The notes under the pieces are model-generated. The model saw only the letters and a list, made by a program, of their open reading frames with translations. It ran no database searches and was not told the origin of the DNA. Both the position numbers and the translations under genes were made by a program. From CBDBCK01 sp965203345 (lineage in GTDB: Bacteria > Chloroflexota > Dehalococcoidia > Lucifugimonadales > Lucifugimonadaceae), in assembly GCA_965203345.1 (NCBI GenBank), contig CBDBCK010000027.1:508735-572734 (forward strand): a stretch of 64,000 nt of DNA, read 5' to 3'. Of the stretch, positions 24,301-39,300 are shown piece after piece; within the stretch, counting starts at the first letter, position 1; every line of letters starts with the position of its first letter.

Positions 24301-27300
24301 CGGATACAGTATTGATAACGGTTGAAGCATCTACTCCTACTGTAGTTGTGTCTTTCGTATCAGCTGATTATCAGGTATCGGAAGGATCTTCCGTGGAGGT
24401 TCTTGCAGTTCTGGATATAGTACCTCGTCGGACGGTGTCTGTAAATGTATTAGCGAGTGGTTTGGGTGGAGCCACGGAAGATGACTACCGTTTGTCGGCC
24501 ACTTCATTCACGTTTGGTCCTGAAGAGAGAGAAGCAACGCTTGCTGTAACTGCGGTTGACGATTCGGCTGACGATGACGGGGAGAGGGTATCTCTGGAGC
24601 TGATGATAGATTCTTCATCGTCCAATGTGTCTTTGGGTTCTCCATCGACTGCTGAAGTGTCGATATTGGATGACGATGCAGCAGTTAATGAACGCCCTGT
24701 AGCGGATGCTGGCCCTGACCAGACAGTGACGGAAGGTGTGTTGGTGACGTTAGACGGTAGTGGCAGTACGGATACTGAAGGCGGTGCACTGTCATATTCG
24801 TGGGTTCAGGCTTCAGGTGAGACTGTGACACTGTCGGATTTTACTGTTGCCGAACCTACGTTTACTTCCCCTGTTGATCTGTCAAGAGACGCGGAGCTTT
24901 CGTTCACCCTGGTTGTGACAGATGACACTGACCAGACAAGTGCCATTTCGGATACAGTATTGATAACGGTTGAAGCATCTACTCCTACTGTGGTTGTGTC
25001 TTTCGTATCAGCTGATTATCAGGTATTGGAAGGATCTTCTGTGGAGGTTCTTGCAGTTCTGGATCTGGCACCTCGTCGTTCGGTGTCTGTAAATGTATTA
25101 GCGAGCGGTTTGGGTGGAGCCACGGAAGATGACTACCGTTTGTCGGCCACTTCATTCACGTTTGGTCCTGAAGCAAGCGAAGCAACGCTTGCTGTAACTG
25201 CGGTTGATGATCTGGCTGACGAAGACGGGGAGAGCGTGTCTCTGGAGCTGATGATAGATTCTTCATCGTCCAATGTGTCTTTGGGATCTCCTTCAATTGA
25301 GGAAGTATTGCTATTGGACGACGATGAAGCAGTTAATGAACGACCTGCTGCGGATGCTGGCCCTGACCAGACAGTGACGGAAGGTGTGTTGGTGACGTTA
25401 GACGGTAGTGGCAGTACGGATCCTGAAGGCGGTGCACTGTCATATTCGTGGGTTCAGGCTTCAGGTGAGACTGTGACACTGTCGGATTCTACTGTTGCTC
25501 AACCTACGTTTACTTCCCCTGTTGATCTGTCAAGAGACGCGGAGCTTTCGTTCACCCTTGTTGTGACAGATGACACTGACCAGACAAGTGCCATTTCGGA
25601 TACAGTATTGATAACGGTTGAAGCATCTACTCCTACTGTGGTTGTGTCTTTCGTATCAGCTGATTATGAGGTATTGGAAGGATCTTCTGTGGAGGTTCTT
25701 GCAGTTCTGGATATAGTACCTCGTCGGACGGTGTCTGTAAATGTATTAGCGAGCGGTATGGGTGGAGCAACGGAAGATGATTACATTTTGTCTGACACTT
25801 CATTCACGTTTGGTCCTGAAGCAAGCGAAGCAACGCTGGCTGTAACTGCGGTTGACGATTCGGCTGACGATGACGGTGAGAGGGTGTCTCTGGATCTGAT
25901 GATAGATCCTTCATCGTCCAATGTATCGTTGGGTTCTCCATCAACTGAGGAAGTGTTGATACTGGATGACGATGCAGCAGTTAATGAACGACCTGTTGCG
26001 GATGCTGGCCCTGACCAGACAGTAGCAGAAGGTGTGTTGGTGACGTTAGACGGTAGTGGCAGTACGGATCCTGAAGGCGGTGCACTGTTATATTCGTGGG
26101 TTCAGGCTTCAGGTGAGACTGTGACACTGTCGGATTCTACTGTTGCTCAACCTACGTTTACTTCCCCTGTTGATCTTTCAAGAGACGCGGAGCTTTCGTT
26201 CACCCTGGTTGTGACAGATGACACTGACCAGACAAGTGCCATTTCGGATACAGTATTGATAACGGTTGAAGCGTCTAATCCTGCAGTGGTTGTGTCTTTC
26301 GTATCAGCTGATTATCAGGTATCGGAAGGATCTTCCGTGGAGGTTCTTGCAGTTCTGGATATAGTACCTCGTCGTTCGGTGTCTGTAAATGTATTAGCGA
26401 GCGGTTTGGGTGGAGCCACGGAAGATGATTACATTTTGTCCTTCACTTCATTCACGTTTGGTCCTGAAGAAAGAGAAGCAACGCTTGATGTAAGTGCGGT
26501 TGAGGATTCGGCTGACGATGACGGAGAGAGGGTATCTCTGGAGCTGATGATAGATCCTTCATCGTCCAATGTATCTTTGGGATCTCAGTCAACTGAGGAA
26601 GTGTTGATATTGGATGACGATGAAGCAGTTAATGAACGCCCTGTATCGGATGCTGGCCCTGACCAGACAGTGGCAGAAGGTGTGTTGGTGACATTAGACG
26701 GTAGCGGCAGTACGGATCCTGAAGGCGGTGCACTGTCATATTCGTGGGTTCAGGCTTCAGGTGAGGCTGTGACACTATCGGATTCTTCTATTGCTCAACC
26801 TACGTTTACTTCACCGGTTGATCTGTCAAGAGACGCGGAGCTTTTGTTCACCCTGGTTGTGACAGATGACACTGACCAGACAAGTGCCCCGGATACAGTA
26901 TTGATAACGGTTGAAGCATCTACTCCTACTGTGGTTGTGTCTTTCGTATCAGATGATTACGCGGTATCGGAAGGTTCTTCTGTGTCAGTGGGTATAGTTC
27001 TGGATATAGTGCCTCGTCGGACGGTGTCTGTAAATGTATTAGCGAGCGGTTTGGGTGGAGCCACGGAAGATGACTACCGTTTGTCCTTCACTTCATTCAC
27101 GTTTGGCCCTGAAGAAAGAGAAGCAACGCTTGCTGTAAGTGCGGTTGAGGATTTGGATGACGATGACGGAGAGAGCGTATCTCTGGAGCTGATGATAGAT
27201 CCTTCATCATCCAATGTATCGTTGGGATCTCCTTCAATTGAGGAAGTATTGATATTGGACGATGACGTAGTAGTTAATGAACGACCTGTAGCGGATGCTG

Positions 27301-30300
27301 GCCCTGACCAGACAGTGTCAGAAGGTGTGTTGGTGACGTTAGACGGTAGTGGCAGTACGGATACTGAAGGCGGTGCACTGTCATATTCGTGGGTTCAGGC
27401 TTCAGGTGAGTCTGTGACACTGTCGGATTCTACTATTGCTCAACCTACGTTTACTTCCCCGGTTGATCTGTCAAGAGACGCTGAGCTTTTGTTCACCCTA
27501 GTTGTGACAGATGACACTGACCAGACAAGTGCCATTTCGGATACAGTATTGATAACGGTTGAAGCGTCTACTCCTACTGTGGTTGTGTCTTTCGTATCAG
27601 CTGATTATCAGGTATTGGAAGGATCTTCCGTGGAGGTTCTTGCAGTTCTGGATATGGCACCTCGTCGTTCGGTGTCTGTAAATGTATTAGCGAGTGGTTT
27701 GGGTGGAGCCACGGAAGATGATTACATTTTGTCTGTCACTTCATTCACGTTTGGTCCTGAAGCAAGCGAAGCAACACTTGCTGTAACTGCGGTTGACGAT
27801 CTGGTTGACGATGACGGAGAGAGGGTATCTCTGGAGCTGACTCTGGACTCTTCATCTTCCAATGTGTCTTTGGGATCTCCTTCAATTGAGGAAGTATTGC
27901 TACTGGACGACGACGATCCTCTAGTGGAGGTGTCATTCGGCTCTGTGTCTTATGACTTGTCGGAAGACGGATCAACGACGGTATCGGTTGAGCTTAGTGT
28001 GGATCCTGAGCGGGATCTGTTGGTAACGGTGTTCTCTACGGGAGCTGTTTCATCATTGAGTGGAGTTCCTTCATCCGTAACGTTTGTTTCGGGAGAAACG
28101 TTACAACAGTTTGTTGTATCAGGTGTAGATGACGCGGACCTTCTGGACGGAGTAGTGGAACTTACGTTGAGTGTTCCATTGGAAGATACTCGTGCGTTGT
28201 TAGGTGATCCTTCGGCTACAACGTTGAACGTTTTGGATGACGATGTACCATTACTGGATGTGTCATTCGGTTCATCTGTTTACAGAGTTGAGGAGGGCAG
28301 ATCTGTAACTGTAACTGTAATTTTGAGTGGCGTCCCTGATCGTGAGGTTACCCTGGATATACTGTCTCTGGGTCAAGGCGGAGCTGAGGAAGAGGTTGAC
28401 TACAGTTTGTCTGTTGTCTCTGTAACGTTTGATTCTGACGCGACTAGAGCGACCTTTACGCTGAGTGCTTCTTCGGACGACTTTGACGACGATGATGAGA
28501 GCGTTGTTTTGAGCTTTGCGGATCCACTTCCTTCTGGTATTTCACGAGTGGAACCATCGACTACAGAGGTGTCAATATTGGACGATGATGCAGCAGTTAA
28601 TGAACGACCTGTAGCGGATGCTGGCCCTGACCAGACAGTGATGGAAGGTGTGTTGGTGACGTTAGACGGTAGTGGTAGTACGGATCCTGAAGGCGGTGCA
28701 CTGTCATATTCGTGGCTTCAGGCTTCAGGTGAGACTGTAATACTGTCCGATTCTACTATTGCTCAACCTACGTTTACTTCCCCGGTTGGTCTGTCAAGAG
28801 ACGCGGAGCTTTCGTTCACCCTAGTTGTGACAGATGACACTGACCAGACAAGTGCCCTGGATACAGTATTGATAACAGTTGAAGCGTCTAACCCTGCGGT
28901 GGTTGTGTCTTTCGTATCAGATGATTACGCGGTATCGGAAGGATCTTCTGTGTCAGTGGGTATAGTTCTGGATATAGAACCTCGTCGTTCGGTGTCTGTA
29001 AATGTATTAGCGAGCGGTTTGGGTGGAGCCACGGAAGATGATTACATTTTGTCCTTCACTTCATTCACGTTTGGCCCTGAAGAAAGAGAAGCAACGCTGG
29101 CTGTAACTGCGGTTGAGGATTCGGCTGATGAAGACGGAGAGAGGGTATCTCTGGAGCTGACTCTGGACCCTTCATCTTCCAATGTGTCTTTGGGATCTCC
29201 TTCAATTGAGGAAGTATTGCTATTGGATGACGATGCAGTAGTTAATGAACGACCTGTTGCGGATGCTGGCCCTGACCAGACAGTGTCAGAGGGTGTGTTG
29301 GTGACGTTGGACGGTAGCGGCAGTACGGATCCTGAAGGCGGTGCACTGTCATATTCTTGGGTTCAGGCTTCAGGTGAGACTGTGACACTGTCGGATTCTA
29401 CTATTGCTCAACCTACGTTTACTTCCCCGGTTGATCTGTCAAGAGACGCTGAGCTTTTGTTCACCCTAGTTGTGACAGATGACACTGACCAGACAAGTGC
29501 CATTTCGGATACAGTATTGATAACGGTTGAAGCGTCTACTCCTACTGTGGTTGTGTCTTTCGTATCAGCTGATTATCAGGTATTGGAAGGATCTTCCGTG
29601 GAGGTTCTTGCAGTTCTGGATATGGGACCTCGTCGGACGGTGTCTGTAAATGTATTAGCGAGTGGTTTGGGTGGAGCCACGGAAGATGATTACATTTTGT
29701 CTGTCACTTCATTCACGTTTGGTCCTGAAGCAAGCGAAGCAACACTTGCTGTAACTGCGGTTGACGATCTGGTTGACGATGACGGGGAGAGCGTGTCTCT
29801 GGATCTGATGATAGATTCTTCATCGTCCAATGTATCGTTGGGATCTCCATCGACTGCTGAAGTGTCAATATTGGATGACGATGCAGTAGTTAATGAACGA
29901 CCTGTAGCGGATGCTGGCCCTGACCAGACAGTGATGGAAGGTGTGTTGGTGACGTTAGACGGTAGTGGCAGTACGGATCCTGAAGGCGGTGTACTGTTAT
30001 ATTCGTGGGTTCAGGCTTCAGGTGAGACTGTGACACTGTCGGATTCTACTGTTGCTCAACCTACGTTTACTTCCCCTGTTGATCTGTCAAGAGACGCGGA
30101 GCTTTCGTTCACCCTGGTTGTGACAGATGACACTGACCAGACAAGTGCCCCGGATACAGTATTGATAACGGTTGAAGCATCTACTCCTACTGTGGTTGTG
30201 TCTTTCGTATCAGCTGATTACGCGGTATCGGAAGGTTCTTCTGTGTCAGTGGGTATAGTTCTGGATATAGTGCCTCGTCGGACGGTGTCTGTAAATGTAT

Positions 30301-33300
30301 TAGCGAGCGGTTTGGGTGGAGCCACGGAAGATGACTACCGTTTGTCCTTCACTTCATTCACGTTTGGTCCTGAAGAAAGCGAAGCAACGCTTGCTGTAAG
30401 TGCGGTTGACGATTCGGCTGACGATGACGGAGAGAGGGTATCTCTGGAGCTGATGATAGATTCTTCATCGTCCAATGTATCGTTGGGATCTCCATCAACT
30501 GAGGAAGTGTTGATATTGGATGACGACGTAGTAGTTAATGAACGACCTGTTGCGGATGCTGGCCCTGATCAGACAGTGGCGGAAGGTGTGTTGGTGACGT
30601 TAGACGGTAGTGGCAGTACGGATCCTGAAGGCGGTGCACTGTCATATTCGTGGGTTCAGGCTTCAGGTGAGGCTGTGACACTGTCGGATTCTACTATTGC
30701 TCAACCTACGTTTACTTCACCTGTTGATCTTTCAAGAGACGCTGAGCTTTTGTTCACCCTTGTTGTGACAGATGACACTGACCAGACAAGTGCCATTTCG
30801 GATACAGTATTGATAACGGTTGAAGCATCTACTCCTACTGTGGTTGTGTCTTTCGTATCAGCTGATTATCAGGTATCGGAAGGATCTTCCGTGGAGGTTC
30901 TTGCAGTTCTGGATATAGAACCTCGTCGTTCGGTGTCTGTAAATGTATTAGCGAACGGTTTGGGTGGAGCCACGGAAGATGATTACATTTTGTCGGCCAC
31001 TTCATTCACGTTTGGTACTGAAGCAAGCGAAGCAACGCTGGTTGTAACTGCGATTGACGATCTGGCTGACGATGACGGGGAGAGCGTGTCTCTGGATCTG
31101 ATGATAGATTCTTCATCGTCCAATGTATCGTTGGGTTCTCCATCGACTGCTGAAGTGTCAATATTGGATGACGACGCAGTAGTTAATGAACGACCTGTTG
31201 CAGATGCTGGCCCTGACCAGACAGTGATGGAAGGTGTGTTGGTGACGTTAGACGGTAGCGGCAGTACGGATCCTGAAGGCGGTGCACTGTCATATTCGTG
31301 GGTTCAGGCTTCAGGTGAGACTGTGACACTGTCGGATTCTACTGTTGCTCAACCTACGTTTACTTCCCCTGTTGATCTTTCAAGAGACGCGGAGCTTTCG
31401 TTCACCCTAGTTGTGACAGATGACACTGACCAGACAAGTGCCATTTCGGATACATTATTGATAACGGTTGAAGCATCTACTCCTACTGTGGTTGTGTCTT
31501 TCGTATCAGCTGATTATGAGGTATCGGAAGGATCTTCCGTGGAGGTTCTTGCAGTTCTGGATATAGTACCTCGTCGGACGGTGTCTGTAAATGTATTAGC
31601 GAGCGGTTTGGGTGGAGCCACGGAAGATGACTACCGTTTGTCGGCCACTTCATTCACGTTTGGTCCTGAAGCAAGCGAAGCAACGCTTGCGGTAAGTGCG
31701 GTTGACGATTCGGCTGACGATGACGGGGAGAGCGTGTCTCTGGATCTGATGATAGATTCTTCATCGTCCAATGTATCGTTGGGTTCTCCATCGACTGCTG
31801 AAGTGTCAATATTGGATGACGACGCAGCAGTTAATGAACGACCTGTAGCGGATGCTGGCCCTGACCAGACAGTAGCAGAAGGTGTGTTGGTGACGTTAGA
31901 CGGTAGCGGCAGTACGGATCCTGAAGGCGGTGCACTGTCATATTCGTGGGTTCAGGCTTCAGGTGAGACTGTGACACTGTCGGATTCTACTGTTGCTCAA
32001 CCTACGTTTACTTCCCCGGTTGATCTGTCAAGAGACGCGGAGCTTTTGTTCACCCTGGTTGTGACGGATGACACTGACCAGACAAGTGCCTCGGATACAG
32101 TATTGATAACGGTTGAAGCATCTACTCCTACTGTGGTTGTGTCTTTCGTATCAGCTGATTATGAGGTATCGGAAGGATCTTCCGTGGAGGTTCTTGCAGT
32201 TCTGGATATAGTACCTCGTCGGACGGTATCTGTAAATGTATTAGCGAGCGGTTTGGGTGGAGCCACGGAAGATGACTACCGTTTGTCGGCCACTTCACTC
32301 ACGTTTGGTCCTGAAGCAAGCGAAGCAACGCTTGCTGTAACTGCGGTTGAGGATTCGGCTGAGGAAGACGGAGAGAGGGTGTCTCTGGAGCTGATGATAG
32401 ATCCTTCATTGTCCAATGTATCGTTGGGTTCTCCATCGACTGCTGAAGTGTCAATATTGGATGACGAGGTAGTAGTTAATGAACGACCTGTTGCGGATGC
32501 TGGCCCTGACCAGACAGTGACGGAAGGTGTGTTGGTGACGTTAGACGGTAGTGGCAGTACGGATCCTGAAGGCGGTGCACTGTCATATTCGTGGGTTCAG
32601 GCTTCAGGTGAGACTGTGATACTGTCCGATTCTGCTATTGCTCAACCTACGTTTACTTCCCCTGTTGATCTGTCAAGAGACGCTGAGCTTTTGTTCACCC
32701 TTGTTGTGACAGATGACACTGACCAGACAAGTGCCCCGGATACAGTATTGATAACGGTTGAAGCTGCTACTCCTACTGTGGTTGTGTCTTTCGTATCAGA
32801 TGATTACGCGGTATCGGAAGGTTCTTCTGTGTCAGTGGGTATAGTTCTGGATATAGTGCCTCGTCGGACGGTGTCTGTAAATGTATTAGCGAGCGGTTTG
32901 GGTGGAGCCACGGAAGATGACTACCGTTTGTCCTTCACTTCATTCACGTTTGGTCCTGAAGAAAGAGAAGCAACGCTTGCTGTAAGTGCGGTTGAGGATT
33001 TGGATGACGATGATGGGGAAAGCGTGTCTCTGGAGCTGATGATAGATTCATCATCGTCCAATGTATCGTTGGGATCTCGGTCAACTGAGGAAGTATTGAT
33101 ATTGGATGATGATGCAGTAGTTAATGAACGACCTGTTGCGGATGCTGGCCCTGACCAGACAGTGACGGAAGGTGTGTTGGTGACGTTAGACGGTAGTGGC
33201 AGTACGGATCCTGAAGGTGGTGCACTGTCATATTCGTGGGTTCAGGCTTCAGGTGAGTCTGTGACACTGTCGGATTCTACTGTTGCCGAACCTACGTTTA

Positions 33301-36300
33301 CTTCCCCTGTTGATCTGTCAAGAGACGTGGAGCTTTCGTTCACCCTGGTTGTGACAGATGACACTGGCCAGACAAGTGCCATTTCGGATACAGTATTGAT
33401 AACGGTTGAAGCATCTACTCCTACTGTGGTTGTGTCTTTCGTATCAGCTGATTATCAGGTATCGGAAGGATCTTCCGTGGAGGTTCTTGCAGTTCTGGAT
33501 ATGGCACCTCGTCGTTCGGTGTCTGTAAATGTATTAGCGAGCGGTTTGGGTGGAGCAACGGAAGAGGACTACCGTTTGTCGGCCACTTCATTCACGTTTG
33601 GTCCTGAAGCAAGCGAAGCAACGCTGGTTGTAACTGCGGTTGACGATTCGGCTGACGATGACGGGGAGAGCGTGTCTCTGGATCTGATGATAGATCCTTC
33701 ATCGTCCAATGTATCGTTGGGTTCTCCATCAACTGAGGAAGTGTTGATACTGGATGACGATGCAGCAGTTAATGAACGACCTGTTGCGGATGCTGGCCCT
33801 GACCAGACAGTAGCAGAAGGTGTGTTGGTGACGTTAGACGGTAGCGGCAGTACGGATACTGAAGGCGGTGCACTGTTATATTCGTGGGTTCAGGCTTCAG
33901 GTGAGACTGTGACACTGTCCGATTCTTCTGTTGCTCAACCTACGTTTACTTCCCCTGTTGATCTGTCAAGAGACGCGGAGCTTTCGTTCACCCTGGTTGT
34001 GACAGATGACACTGACCAGACAAGTGCCATTTCGGATACAGTATTGATAACGGTTGAAGCTTCTAATCCTGCAGTGGTTGTGTCTTTCGTATCAGCTGAT
34101 TATCAGGTATCGGAAGGTTCTTCAGTGCCAGTGGTTATAGTTCTGGATATAGTACCTCGTCGTTCGGTGTCTGTAAATGTATTAGCGATCGGTTTGGGTG
34201 GAGCAACGGAAGATGATTACATTTTGTCCTTCACTTCATTCACGTTTGGTCCTGAAGAAAGAGAAGCAACGCTTGATGTAACTGCGGTTGATGATTCGGC
34301 TGACGATGACGGGGAGAGGGTATCTCTGGAGCTGATGATAGATTCTTCATCGTCCAATGTATCTTTGGGATCTCAGTCAACTGAGGAAGTGTTGATATTG
34401 GATGACGATGAAGCAGTTAATGAACGCCCTGTATCGGATGCTGGCCCTGACCAGACAGTGACGGAAGGTGTGTTGGTGACATTAGACGGTAGCGGCAGTA
34501 CGGATCCTGAAGGCGGTGCACTGTCATATTCGTGGGTTCAGGCTTCAGGTGAGACTGTGACACTATCGGATTCTACTATTGCTCAACCTACGTTTACTTC
34601 CCCGGTTGATCTGTCAAGAGACGCTGAGCTTTTGTTCACCCTGGTTGTGACAGATGACACTGACCAGACAAGTGCCATTTCGGATACAGTATTGATAACG
34701 GTTGAAGCATCTACTCCTACTGTGGTTGTGTCTTTCGTATCAGCTGATTATGAGGTATCGGAAGGATCTTCCGTGGAGGTTCTTGCAGTTCTGGATATAG
34801 TACCTCGTCGTTCGGTGTCTGTAAATGTATTAGCGAGCGGTTTGGGTGGAGCAACGGAAGATGATTACATTTTGTCCTTCACTTCATTCACGTTTGGTCC
34901 TGAAGCAAGAGAAGCAACGCTTGCTGTAAGTGCGGTTGAGGATTCGGCTGATGAAGACGGAGAGAGGGTATCTCTGGATCTGATGATAGATCCTTCATCG
35001 TCCAATGTATCGTTGGGATCTCCTTCAATTGAGGAAGTATTGCTATTGGATGACGACGCAGTAGTTAATGAACGACCTGTATCGGATGCTGGCCCTGATC
35101 AGACAGTGGCGGAAGGTGTGTTGGTGACGTTAGACGGTAGTGGCAGTACGGATCCTGAAGGCGGTGCACTGTCATATTCGTGGGTTCAGGCTTCAGGTGA
35201 GTCTGTGACACTGTCGGATTCTACTATTGCTCAACCTACGTTTACTTCCCCTGTTGATCTGTCAAGAGACGCGGAGCTTTCGTTCACCCTGGTTGTGACA
35301 GATGACACTGACCAGACAAGTGCCATTTCGGATACAGTATTGATAACAGTTGAAGCATCTACTCCTACTGTAGTTGTGTCTTTCGTATCAGCTGATTATG
35401 AGGTATTGGAAGGATCTTCCGTGGAGGTTCTTGCAGTTCTGGATATAGTACCTCGTCGGACGGTGTCTGTAAATGTATTAGCGAGTGGTTTGGGTGGAGC
35501 AACGGAAGATGACTACCGTTTGTCGGCCACTTCATTCACGTTTGGTCCTGAAGCAAGCGAAGCAACGCTGGTTGTAACTGCGATTGACGATCTGGCTGAC
35601 GATGACGGAGAGAGGGTGTCTCTGGAGCTGATGATAGATTCTTCATCGTCCAATGTATCGTTGGGATCTCAGTCAACTGAGGAAGTGTTGATATTGGATG
35701 ACGACGTAGCAGTTAATGAACGACCTGTTGCGGATGCTGGCCCTGATCAGACAGTGGCGGAAGGTGTGTTGGTGACGTTAGACGGTAGTGGCAGTACGGA
35801 TCCTGAAGGCGGTGCACTGTCATATTCGTGGGTTCAGGCTTCAGGTGAGTCTGTGACACTGTCGGATTCTACTGTTGCTCAACCTACGTTTACTTCCCCG
35901 GTTGATCTGTCAAGAGACGCTGAGCTTTCGTTCACCCTGGTTGTGACAGATGACACTGACCAGACAAGTGCCATTTCGGATACAGTATTGATAACGGTTG
36001 AAGCATCTACTCCTACTGTGGTTGTGTCTTTCGTATCAGCTGATTATGAGGTATCGGAAGGATCTTCCGTGGAGGTTCTTGCAGTTCTGGATATAGTACC
36101 TCGTCGGACGGTGTCTGTAAATGTATTAGCGAGTGGTTTGGGTGGAGCCACGGAAGATGACTACCGTTTGTCGGCCACTTCATTCACGTTTGGTCCTGAA
36201 GCAAGAGAAGCAACGCTGGTTGTAACTGCGATTGACGATCTGGCTGACGATGACGGGGAGAGCGTGTCTCTGGAGCTGATGATAGATCCTTCATCGTCCA

Positions 36301-39300
36301 ATGTATCGTTGGGATCTCAATCAACTGAGGAAGTGTTGATATTGGATGACGACGTAGTAGTTAATGAACGACCTGTTGCGGATGCTGGCCCTGACCAGAC
36401 AGTGACGGAAGGTGTGTTGGTGACGTTAGACGGTAGTGGCAGTACGGATCCTGAAGGCGGTGCACTGTTATATTCGTGGGTTCAGGCTTCAGGTGAGTCT
36501 GTGATACTGTCCGATTCTTCTATTGCTCAACCTACGTTTACTTCACCGGTTGGTCTTTCAAGAGACGCTGAGCTTTCGTTCACCCTGGTTGTGACAGATG
36601 ACACTGACCAGACAAGTGCCATTTCGGATACAGTATTGATAACGGTTGAAGCTTCTAATCCTGCAGTGGTTGTGTCTTTCGTATCAGCTGATTATCAGGT
36701 ATCGGAAGGTTCTTCAGTGCCAGTGGGTATAGTTCTGGATATAGTACCTCGTCGTTCGGTGTCTGTAAATGTATTAGCGAGCGGTTTGGGTGGAGCAACG
36801 GAAGATGATTACATTTTGTCCTTCACTTCATTCACGTTTGGTCCTGAAGCAAGAGAAGCAACGCTTGCTGTAAGTGCGGTTGAGGATTCGGCTGATGAAG
36901 ACGGAGAGAGGGTATCTCTGGATCTGATGATAGATCCTTCATTGTCCAATGTATCGTTGGGATCTCCTTCAATTGAGGAAGTATTGCTATTGGATGACGA
37001 CGCAGTAGTTAATGAACGACCTGTAGCGGATGCTGGCCCTGATCAGACAGTGGCGGAAGGTGTGTTGGTGACGTTAGACGGTAGTGGCAGTACGGATCCT
37101 GAAGGCGGTGCACTGTCATATTCGTGGGTTCAGGCTTCAGGTGAGTCTGTGACACTGTCGGATTCTACTGTTGCTCAACCTACGTTTACTTCCCCGGTTG
37201 ATCTGTCAAGAGACGCGGAGCTTTCGTTCACCCTGGTTGTGACAGATGACACTGACCAGACAAGTGCCATTTCGGATACAGTATTGATAACGGTTGAAGC
37301 ATCTACTCCTACTGTAGTTGTGTCTTTCGTATCAGCTGATTATGAGGTATTGGAAGGATCTTCCGTGGAGGTTCTTGCAGTTCTGGATATAGTACCTCGT
37401 CGGACGGTGTCTGTAAATGTATTAGCGAGTGGTTTGGGTGGAGCAACGGAAGATGACTACCGTTTGTCGGCCACTTCATTCACGTTTGGTCCTGAAGAAA
37501 GCGAAGCAACGCTGGTTGTAACTGCGATTGACGATCTGGCTGACGATGACGGAGAGAGGGTATCTCTGGAGCTGATGATAGATCCTTCATTGTCCAATGT
37601 ATCGTTGGGATCTCCTTCAATTGAGGAAGTATTGCTATTGGATGACGACGCAGTAGTTAATGAACGACCTGTAGCGGATGCTGGCCCTGATCAGACAGTG
37701 GCGGAAGGTGTGTTGGTGACGTTAGACGGTAGTGGCAGTACGGATCCTGAAGGCGGTGCACTGTCATATTCGTGGGTTCAGGCTTCAGGTGAGTCTGTGA
37801 CACTGTCGGATTCTACTGTTGCTCAACCTACGTTTACTTCCCCGGTTGATCTGTCAAGAGACGCAGAGCTTTTGTTCTCGCTTGCTGTGACAGATGGCTT
37901 TGGGCATACAAGTGCCATTTCGGATACAGTATTGATAACGGTTGAAGCATCTACTCCTACTGTGGTTGTGTCTTTCGTATCAGCTGATTATGAGGTATCG
38001 GAAGGATCTTCCGTGGAGGTTCTTGCAGTTCTGGATATATTACCTCGTCGGACGGTGTCTGTAAATGTAGTAGTGAGCAGTTTGGGTGGAGCCACGGAAG
38101 ATGATTACATTTTGTCGGACACTTCACTCACCTTTGGTCCTGAAGAGAGAGAAGCAACGCTGGATGTAAGTGCGGTTGACGATCTGGTTGACGATGACGG
38201 GGAGAGGGTGTCTCTGGAGCTGATGATAGATTCTTCATCGTCCAATGTATCGTTGGGATCTCAGTCAACTGAGGAAGTGTTGATATTGGATGACGACGTA
38301 GTAGTTAATGAACGACCTGTTGCGGATGCTGGCCCTGACCAGACAGTGACGGAAGGTGTGTTGGTGACGTTAGACGGTAGTGGCAGTACGGATCCTGAAG
38401 GCGGTGCACTGTTATATTCGTGGGTTCAGGCTTCAGGTGAGTCTGTGATACTGTCCGATTCTGCTATTGCTCAACCTACGTTTACTTCACCGGTTGGTCT
38501 TTCAAGAGACGCTGAGCTTTCGTTCACCCTGGTTGTGACAGATGACACTGACCAGACAAGTGCCATTTCGGATACAGTATTGATAACGGTTGAAGCTTCT
38601 AATCCTGCAGTGGTTGTGTCTTTCGTATCAGCTGATTATCAGGTATCGGAAGGTTCTTCAGTGCCAGTGGGTATAGTTCTGGATATAGTACCTCGTCGTT
38701 CGGTGTCTGTAAATGTATTAGCGAGCGGTTTGGGTGGAGCAACGGAAGATGATTACATTTTGTCCTTCACTTCATTCACGTTTGGTCCTGAAGCAAGAGA
38801 AGCAACGCTTGCTGTAACTGCGGTTGACGATTCGGCTGACGATGACGGGGAGAGCGTGTCTCTGGAGCTGACTCTGGACTCTTCATCTTCCAATGTGTCT
38901 TTGGGATCTCCTTCAATTGAGGAAGTATTGCTATTGGACGATGATGATCCTCTAGTGGAGGTGTCATTCGGCTCTGTGTCTTATGACTTGTCGGAAGACG
39001 GATCAACGACGGTATCGGTTGAGCTTAGTGTGGATCCTGAGCGGGATCTGTTGGTAACGGTGTTCTCTACGGGAGCTGTTTCATCATTGAGTGGAGTTCC
39101 TTCATCCGTAACGTTTGTTTCGGGAGAAACGTTACAACAGTTTGTTGTATCAGGTGTAGATGACGCGGACCTTCTGGATGGAGTAGTGGAACTTACGTTG
39201 AGTGTTCCATTGGAAGATACTCGTGCGTTGTTAGGTGATCCTTCGTCTACAACGTTGAACGTTTTGGATGACGATGTACCATTACTGGATGTGTCATTCG